A DNA stretch of 64,000 nt from Annona cherimola (lineage: Eukaryota; Streptophyta; Magnoliopsida; Magnoliales; Annonaceae): contig CM059973.1 in assembly GCA_030490835.1 (NCBI GenBank), positions 57,230,008-57,294,007 of the forward strand, in the 5' to 3' direction. The notes below the pieces were generated by a model. It did not search any database. It was not told where the DNA came from and saw nothing but the letters and a program-made list of their open reading frames with translations. A program made the translations under genes and the position numbers. Of this stretch, positions 57,546 through 64,000 are shown in pieces. Each line of letters begins with the position of its first letter. The stretch's first letter is position 1.

Positions 57546-58139
57546 TGATAACTCGTATTTTACGAGTTATCATGGCCTATTTCAGATTTTATTTGTGCGT
57601 TAGTCCGAGAGATTAGGCATAGTTTGCATCCATTTAGCTTAATTTTCACTCACTTTGCATTTTAGGATTATTATTTAGGTTTTATGCATTTTTAGCATTA
57701 ATTTGGCATTTTTAGTCCGTCTACTTAGTTTTTCCTTTTTTTACAGGAAGGACGGGCCATATGAAGGCATGCGGGCGACTGGAATGTAGATCGAGAACAA
57801 GTCACGAGGCAGGTGGATGGCGCCCAGGCACCACCCTACGTGCCCTTGCTAGGACTCCATCACAATTCAGCAAACACATAGCTTCCAGTGAGTTGGCATC
57901 TAGGCGCCAGCCAGGGGCACCCAGGCGCCAGGCATGATCACACAGGTGTGTCCATGAGAAGCTCCAAGTCATGAAAACTCTAGAGAATTGGCGCCTAGGC
58001 GCCAAGGCATGAACTCCTAGGGTTTACAGAAAAGTTTCAAGTTGCCCAACACACAGAGAGTTGGCGCCTAGGCACCAGCTAGGGGCGCTTAGGCGCCAAT
58101 ACGCATAGATTTCAGTGCATGTGTTGTGCAATGCCACTC

Positions 58140-58147
58140 TATAAATA
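58140..58147 (+). promoter_or_regulatory. TATA box of Athila solo LTR
   Basis: CTCTATAAATAGATC, homologous to 29608-29618. It follows directly after the palindrome cluster. Confidence 0.65.
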
Positions 58148-58565
58148 GATCTTAGGGGTTTGCGCGCAAAAAAATGACTGTGGGAGAGATCCTAGGAACA
58201 GAATTACATAGAAGAGAAAGACGAAAAATGCGATCAAAGCACAGATTGAAGAGAGGATTCAACTCCGTTTGTGGAAGCCGCCGAAAAACCAGTTTTCTCA
58301 TATTCTTTCTATTTTTCTTTCTCTTCTTTCATGGATACTTCCAATATAGATGTAATGGATGTTATGATCATGTCTTTGAACTAAACCTCCATTAGATGGA
58401 TAGTTAGGATGAATTGAACTCTAAACTATATTGTCTTGGTTCATTGAAATTCAGGAATGAATATTTGATTTATTATATAATTGTGTATGATTTACTCTTG
58501 CATGTGTGGTTTTAATGCTTTTTATAAGATTAGCTATCTTGTAAGATGATTTAATTGCTTGATTT

Positions 58566-60284
58566 TGTTGGTCCCGAGTTAATGGCAAAACCCAAGAGGG
58601 GAGGGGTGAATTGGGTTCTTATAAAATTCTTCGGTAAATTAAAACTTAACCCCTTGAAAGCTTAATCCCCTTGATTGAAACAAATAGAGAGCAATGAAGT
58701 AATGAAAGCAATAAAGTAAAACAGTAGGCAAGATTTATAGTGGTTCGGGCAACCTCTCCCTACTCCACTCTTCCAAGCTCACACACCGTTGTGACTTGGG
58801 TTCCACTATGTATTCCGCGAATACACTTAGAGTCTCCGCTCTCTTCTAGATTCTAGCTCTAGGGGGCATACACAATCAGAGCCTATGCTCTCTTCTAGAT
58901 TCTAGCTCTAGGGGGCTTATACAATTGATACAAGTAGATGATAAGTTTAACTCCAATCACAACTCTACTTGCAACGTCTTGGTTTGTTACAACAAGCTCA
59001 AACCAAGCACCAAGAACAAAGAATAATGAAAATAAGAAAGATCTACACTTTACTGAGTTGTGTAGGCAAGTTTCAGCTTGAGGAAGAATCTGTAGAAGCA
59101 ACCGGTTGTATATCGTTGAAGCTACTTGCAACTTGAAGCTTGTTCTTCCTTTGAAAGTGTATAGATCACTCAATTTTAGAGAAAAGCAAATGAGAGATCT
59201 TGTTTGCACTTCTTTCCTCTCTTTAGGCTATTTATAGAAGGGGGAAGATTTGAACGTTATAGAAGTGGTTGGCGCGCAATAAATGTTCCAACGTTCAAAA
59301 ATTCGAACGTTACTTCCCCAAGTCGCAGGTGGAGTCGACTTCGTCTGCGACTTGGCTTCCCAAGTCGCAAGTGGAGTCGACTTCGTGTGCGACTTCACTT
59401 CTGCAGTTTCCAAGTCTGAGTCTGGGTCGACTTGGTTTCAGACTTGAACTCAAGTCGATCTTAGAGTGTACTTGGGTTGCGACTTGACCAATTCTTTGTG
59501 CCAAAAACATTTTGATCATGTTTGATTTTCTTCTATCTTGCTTAGCTTCTTTCCTTCAATCATTTTCATTTTGGATTGGCTTCATATTTTGTATACCTTG
59601 TGAGTCTTGGAGATTTTGAAAACTTGTATGGTTGATTTGCCTTTGATTCATGCACCTTGCTTTCTTTTGATATTAGTCTTTATATCTTGAATTTCATCTT
59701 GAAATATGCTTGAAGCTTTGCCTTGGACTTGAGAAACTTAAGTTGACAATGAGCTTGCACCTTTGATTTGGTCTTGAGAAAACTCAAGTTAATCTTGAAA
59801 TGAGCTTGAAACTGAGTCTTGAACTTTGAAGACCTCAAGTCGATGTTGGAGTCGACTTCGTCTGCGACTTCACCCAAGTCGCAAACCGGAGTCGACTTCA
59901 TCTGCGACTTCGGTATTTTTCTGCCCCAAAATCAACTCTGGAGTGATTTTGTCATCTCAAGTCGATGCTGGAGTCAACTTCATCTGCGACTTGGCTTCCC
60001 AAGTTGCAAGTGGAGTCGACTTGGCCTGCGACTTCACCTGCTTTCCTTCTATTTTCAAATCTGGTCGTGAGGTTCATTTCGGAGTCGAGGATGGAGTCGA
60101 CTTTGGGATCGACTTCACCCTAAGTCGAAGTCTAAGTCGACTTGGGAATCGACTTGGCTGATTTCATTCCTTAAGACATTCAACATAATCATTAGTAATC
60201 ACTTTATACTCAAATTTAACTTTGTTAATCATCAAAACTCATGCTTTGGTCAATTTTGTTTTGTTTTAGACATTGTTTCCAACA
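58566..60284 (-). mobile_element. Copia-like solo LTR B, best-preserved copy
   Basis: 1719 bp, TGTTGGTCCC to TTTCCAACA, with perfect GATTT duplications (58561-58565, 60285-60289). Termini TGTTGG...CCAACA are usual for Ty1/copia LTRs. The minus-strand TATA (TATAAATAGCC, near 59228-59238) shows minus orientation. About a dozen GTCGAC-centred palindromes occur at 59320-59480 and 59830-60160. Confidence 0.88.
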
Positions 60285-60940
60285 GATTTATCCTTAGAAG
60301 AGGAAAATCTCTGCTAGATCCATGTGCAGGGCATAAGTTTCCTCTTTGTAAGGGGAGTTGTTTAACAGATAGGAATATACCGTTAAACCATGTGTAGTCA
60401 CTAAAAAGGTTATGCACTTATCAATTTTACTTTATTTAATGGCATGAGAGCATAACAATTAAATAAGGTGTAATTATCTTTATATAGTGTTGGAAGACAT
60501 ATATAGAAATTATTGAACTTGGGCTAGTAAATTCATACACGATCCAATTAAAAAGAACCAATGCGATATAGTTTAGATTCAAGGATTCCGAGCTATCCAT
60601 CTGTCATCCCCGATTAATAACCCCATTTCTAGTATCCAGCAATTCTGTGAACTCTACTCTGATTTCTTATTGCAGTTGTTAGCTTTAGTTTAAATTCATA
60701 AACTCAGAATTTTCTACCCACCGAAAGCAATTAAACTAATGAATAATTTTGGTTAACAATTCCTCGTGGGAACGATACTCTACTCACTCTTTATTACTTG
60801 ACACGGCACGTATACTTGCGTAAATAGCGAGCATTTTAATTGACATATACGCAGCTCGTCACCCCTTTATATGATATTTTAAAATACTAAAAAATCTATC
60901 CTTAATTTGCCCCCTTGGTCACATTCACATGGGCTGCCTT

Positions 60941-61463
60941 TGTGGCGCCCCAAACCGAGACGTCACTTCCTTACCACAAGACCTTATTGATTGGTAAATG
61001 TGAATCAGGATTGTTGCCTTGATCATGTGGTGGGATTTTAATTGGAACTCGTCCAAATTTTTTTTTTCTTCATTCATCATCATTTCATTTATAACATAAG
61101 CAATAGTACACTTGTACATATCCTTTAAACTATTTCAACATGTTGTTATACATTATAGGCCCTCTTGACCTAGTAATGACATTGCCATTCCAGACATACA
61201 TTCATCCATACATACATTCATTCATTAGTTCTCATAGAACTTAGAACTTTAAATAAATTCATATACGTCAGCATACTTGAATACTTTCATTCATATCATT
61301 CCACTCACAATGGCTAATCTTTTTAGCCCACATGGTACTATCTCGTACCTTTTATCCATTTCTTAGGTCCTTGACCGCTTGAGTCTCCCAGTACTTGTCT
61401 AAGGTTTGGAAAAAAAATATGAGTGATAACTCAGTAAGCAAATATTTTATCTTTTAGGGCAAG
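60941..61463 (-). mobile_element. Chromovirus LTR end E5, cut by E6
   Basis: Starts TGTGGCGCCCCAAACC and carries the shared LTR-end segment and GAGTGATAACTCAGTAAGC near 61420. It is interrupted at 61464 by another LTR end. It lies inside the older LTR E2. Confidence 0.75.
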
Positions 61464-62200
61464 TGTGGCACCCCGAACCGAGGTGCCTGAAGCCTTACTC
61501 CGGGATCGTTTTGATTGGTAAACGTGACTCAGGATTGTTGCCCTGATCACACGGCAGGATTTTTTTTTTATCATTAATACACGGAAAATTTTCATCATTC
61601 ATCTAATATGAAATACATATCACAGTTATAAACCAAAACTGTTTCATAAAACAAAAATATTCATTTCCATCTCAAAATTATCATCATTGTCTTTACATAA
61701 ATTTAACATATACAATATTTCATCAAAACTACATGTCATTTTACATGCTGCCTTCATCATCTTTTCCTGTCTGTTGTTGAAAAAGCATGGGTGAGTAATA
61801 ATACTCAGTAAGCAAGCTATACATAATTTTTCAATCATTTTCATGCATTTCATAAAATGCAAATGCAATGCATACATAGCATTCATGACATTCCTTTGGA
61901 TGCGACGCTAGCTAGGCGCCCATCCCATACATGCTCCCATTTCAGGGAGGTCGCCGCCGGCCTGGGCCTATTAAGCGACTTGGCAATAGCGAGGGGGACA
62001 TCCGGTCCGCTTACTACCTCGACTAAGGCCTATTCCTCGTGCACATGCTCATTCTCATACACATGCCGGCATGATATTTGCAAATCATAAATAATTTCAT
62101 AAAAAGCATTTAATAAATAATTTCACAAAATGAACTTCAGTTCATGTAAAGCAGTTATAGGTATGGCCAACCTTAAATAAATTTCATAAAGCAACTTGCA
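61464..62200 (-). mobile_element. Partial 3' LTR of E6
   Basis: TGTGGCACCCCGAACC start. Matches the E3 LTR (46806 back to about 46035) in reverse, including the conserved GC block at 61895-62015. Confidence 0.85.
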
Positions 62201-62839
62201 TCTGAATGTTGTTTTATGGATGTCCTTTGGACATATCCTCAACTGGTGGTAACCTGACTGTAGATCAATTTTTGAAAATGTAGAAGCTCCTTTTAACTGA
62301 TCAATAAGATCATCTATTATTGGGAGTGGGTACTTATTTTTTACTGTTACTTTGTTCAATTCTCTGTAATCAATACAGAGTCTCAAACTCCCATCATTTT
62401 TCCTTACAAATAAAACTGGAGCTCCCCAAGGTGATGCACTGGGTCTAATAAACCCCTTATCTAATAAATCTTGAATTTGTACTTTTAACTCAACCAATTC
62501 GGCTGGTGCCATCCTATATGGGGCCTTAGATATTGGGGCTGTTCCTGGAATAATTTCTATCTCCATATCCATCTCTCTTTCTGGTGGTAAATTACATAGC
62601 TCTTTTGGAAAAATATCTGAAAATTCCTTTACCACTGGAATTTGTTCCATAGGTACCCCATCTCTTATTGTGTTTATAGAGATCAGATAAGCTGTACATT
62701 GCTGGCGCATCAGCTTAGCTGCTTTCATAGCTGATACCATCCTTATTGTGTTTTCTGGCTGTCTTATTTTACTGATCTCTATTTCATCTTTTGGTGCTTC
62801 AAATTGCACCTTTTTTATTTCTACAATCAATTGTTGCAC
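62201..62839 (-). pseudogene. E6 reverse transcriptase, truncated
   Basis: Open for over 200 residues: [80 protein letters not shown], then T-T-F-R at the breakpoint (62201). It then reads LTR-derived residues to a stop at 62123. The I-D-D active-site motif is beyond the breakpoint and absent. Confidence 0.88.
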
Positions 62840-63231
62840 CCCATTGACTTAGCCAATCCATCCCTAATATGACATCAAACTCTGTCATGGGTAATAGGAT
62901 GAGGTCAGCTTCTAATATTTTTGTGCCTATCCTGATAGGACATGTTTTGCAGATTTGATTTATACTTGGGCAATCTATATACTGGGGATTCTACATGTAT
63001 AGTACTACTGGTTTCCTTTACCCGAAGTGCGTGTGTGATTACGAATTGGTATGATATAAATGAATGCGTAGCTCTAGAATCAAGTAAAGCTACTGCAGAA
63101 TTTCCCAAAATGTAAATCATACCTGTAATCACTTTTTCCTCAATCTCTTGTGACTCCGTTCGGGTGAGGGCTTGGACACGCACTGGGTTGGCAGCAGTAC
63201 CAGGTCGATTAGCGATGGCGGGGACTTTTTG
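62840..63231 (-). pseudogene. E6 protease
   Basis: Residues MRVQALTRTESQEIEEKVIT, then ALLDSRATHSFISYQF. The active-site D-S-G is D-S-R here. A frameshift near 62965 and a stop near 62850 follow. The TAG at 63234-63232 separates it from gag. Confidence 0.8.
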
Positions 63232-63667
63232 CTAGGTCGGCCTCCCTCGAGCTTGTGCTCCTTGTGGCTTATTCGGACAATTGGGCGAAATGTGTCCGAC
63301 TTGACCACAGTTGAAGCACTTTATTATCTTGGCTTCGTCGGTCCCGCAATCCCGGGCCACATGACCCACTTGGCCACATTTGTAGCAATTCCCCGTTCCT
63401 TGTAAACATTCGCCTGAATGGCGTTTGTGGCAAGTTCTGCAAATCAGGGTGCTCTGTGTCTTGTCGCCGATCTTCTTTCTCTCGGCGATTCCCCTTTTTC
63501 CTTTATTAGCCTCACCTTCCTTGGAGGCTGAAAAGAATTGTTTTTTAGCTTGCCTAAGCTCCTGAGTCCTCATAGACTCCATCTCCAATGCCCTAGCCCT
63601 CTCAATGCTAGAGGCATAGTCCTTTATTAATAATGGGGCTAACCCCTCTCTTAGTTGGGGTCTCAAT
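63232..63667 (-). pseudogene. E6 gag, C-terminal part
   Basis: RPQLREGLAPLLIKDYASSI, ERARALEMESMRTQELRQA, a basic linker, then CRTCHKRHSGEC, CYKCGQVGHVARDC and CFNCGQVGHISPNC, all with metal ligands intact. It is better preserved than E3 gag. Upstream capsid is separated by the LTR insertion and lies outside the window. Confidence 0.88.
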
Positions 63668-64000
63668 TGTTGGAAACAATGTTCAAAATAATTTAAATTG
63701 ACCAAAGCCTGAGTTTTGATGATTAACAAGGACTTATTTGAGTATATAAGGAGTACTAACATGTTTGACAAATGTTTAAGGAAAGCAAAGAAGTCAAGTC
63801 GATCTCCAAGTCGACTTGGACTTCGACTTGGGTGAAGTCGATCCCAAAGTCGACTCAAATATCGACTTGAGAATGAATCCCAAAAGACAACAGGTGAAGT
63901 CGCAGGTCAAGTCGACTCCACTTGCGACTTGGGAAGTCAAGTCGCAGACGAAGTCGACTCCAGCATCGACTTGGAGTATCCAGAGCTGAAAAGTGGAAAC
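63668..64000 (+). mobile_element. Copia-like LTR B, third copy (runs off right edge)
   Basis: Starts TGTTGGAAACAATG, the inverse of the end at 60284, so it is plus-oriented. TCAAT (63663-63667) is the left target copy. GTCGAC palindromes begin by 63790. Whether it is a solo LTR or a full element cannot be seen. Confidence 0.8.

Larger units (their letters stand above)
57546..60861 (+). mobile_element. Athila-type solo LTR with nested copia-like LTR
   Basis: Begins TGATAACTCGTA and ends CAGCTCGTCA. Perfect CCCCT duplications at 57541-57545 and 60862-60866. Without the nested insert it is about 1.59 kb, close to the 1537-bp LTR at 28621. The first 27 bp form a perfect 12-bp-stem hairpin. Six palindromes of the GGCGCCTAGGCGCC type lie at 57820-58100. 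Confidence 0.92.
61464..63667 (-). mobile_element. Chromovirus remnant E6
   Basis: Minus-strand gag end, protease and first third of RT are followed directly by the last 737 bp of an LTR. A deletion therefore removed the rest of RT, RNase H, integrase, chromodomain and most of the 3' LTR. It is the same family as E3, with mostly fewer stops. Gag is cut by a copia-like LTR at 63668. Confidence 0.85.

Noticed and set aside
59204..60161. Open frames in both directions rich in S-Q-V-E-S-T and R-L-R-L-R
   Set aside because: Translations of GTCGAC palindromes in LTR B. The same peptides appear on both strands because the DNA is self-complementary.
1..64000. tRNA, rRNA, CRISPR or organellar insertions
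   Set aside because: No cloverleaf-like box A/B pairs, rRNA cores, spaced identical short repeats or chloroplast-like gene strings were recognised on reading. A tRNAscan or BLAST run would be decisive.

Overview
This window looks like repeat-dense heterochromatin from a flowering plant. It is AT-rich and contains no host gene that I can call intact. It is built almost entirely of nested transposable elements: chromodomain-type Ty3/gypsy elements with very long LTRs, Athila-like Ty3/gypsy elements, LTRs with Ty1/copia-like ends, a plant L1-type LINE, a small TAA-flanked MITE and one GC-rich insert. Plant origin is indicated by the Athila-type gag and protease motifs, the chromovirus pol, and captured fragments resembling plant genes (CYP94-type P450, KNOLLE-type syntaxin, V-ATPase subunit a, an F-box/Sel1 protein of the At1g67340 type).

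Layout. 1-11939: a minus-strand chromovirus-like element with giant LTRs (the left one runs off the window) around a short decayed interior that keeps only part of gag. About 11940-27100: an old plus-strand LINE split into blocks. Its interruptions are a MITE (12060-12351), an LTR-like unit with divergent target duplications (13205-21295), an insert of about 0.85 kb, and a TIR-like element carrying a second copy of the same LTR-like unit. Within the first LTR-like unit sits a GC-rich insert (about 13350-18530). It holds three tandem-repeat arrays, a cluster of CCGCGGAAC boxes beside a TATA box, and minus-strand fragments of at least four host genes, two of them joined in one open frame.

28307-61463: an old reverse-oriented chromovirus LTR that received many insertions. 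An Athila-like element (28621-35923, TSD CATAT) carries gag, protease and a second ORF but no reverse transcriptase or integrase. This element and its right flank occur again at 46807-52603. Between the two copies lies a decayed plus-strand chromovirus (36444-46806) with gag, protease, RT, RNase H, integrase, chromodomain and 3' LTR. It is truncated at its 5' end and holds a reversed solo LTR (37592-40746). Further right are a solo LTR (52777-54474), an Athila solo LTR (57546-60861) with a copia-like LTR nested in it, and another chromovirus LTR end (60941).

61464-64000: a minus-strand chromovirus remnant. A deletion joins its RT to LTR sequence, and its gag is cut by a copia-like LTR that runs off the right edge.

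No coding region here is expected to work unaided. The most notable signals are the reiterated palindromes peculiar to each LTR family, the RT-less Athila-like family present as a duplicated block, and the captured-gene chimera. Element classes are inferred from motif recognition without database searches. TSDs and LTR termini were read directly from the sequence.
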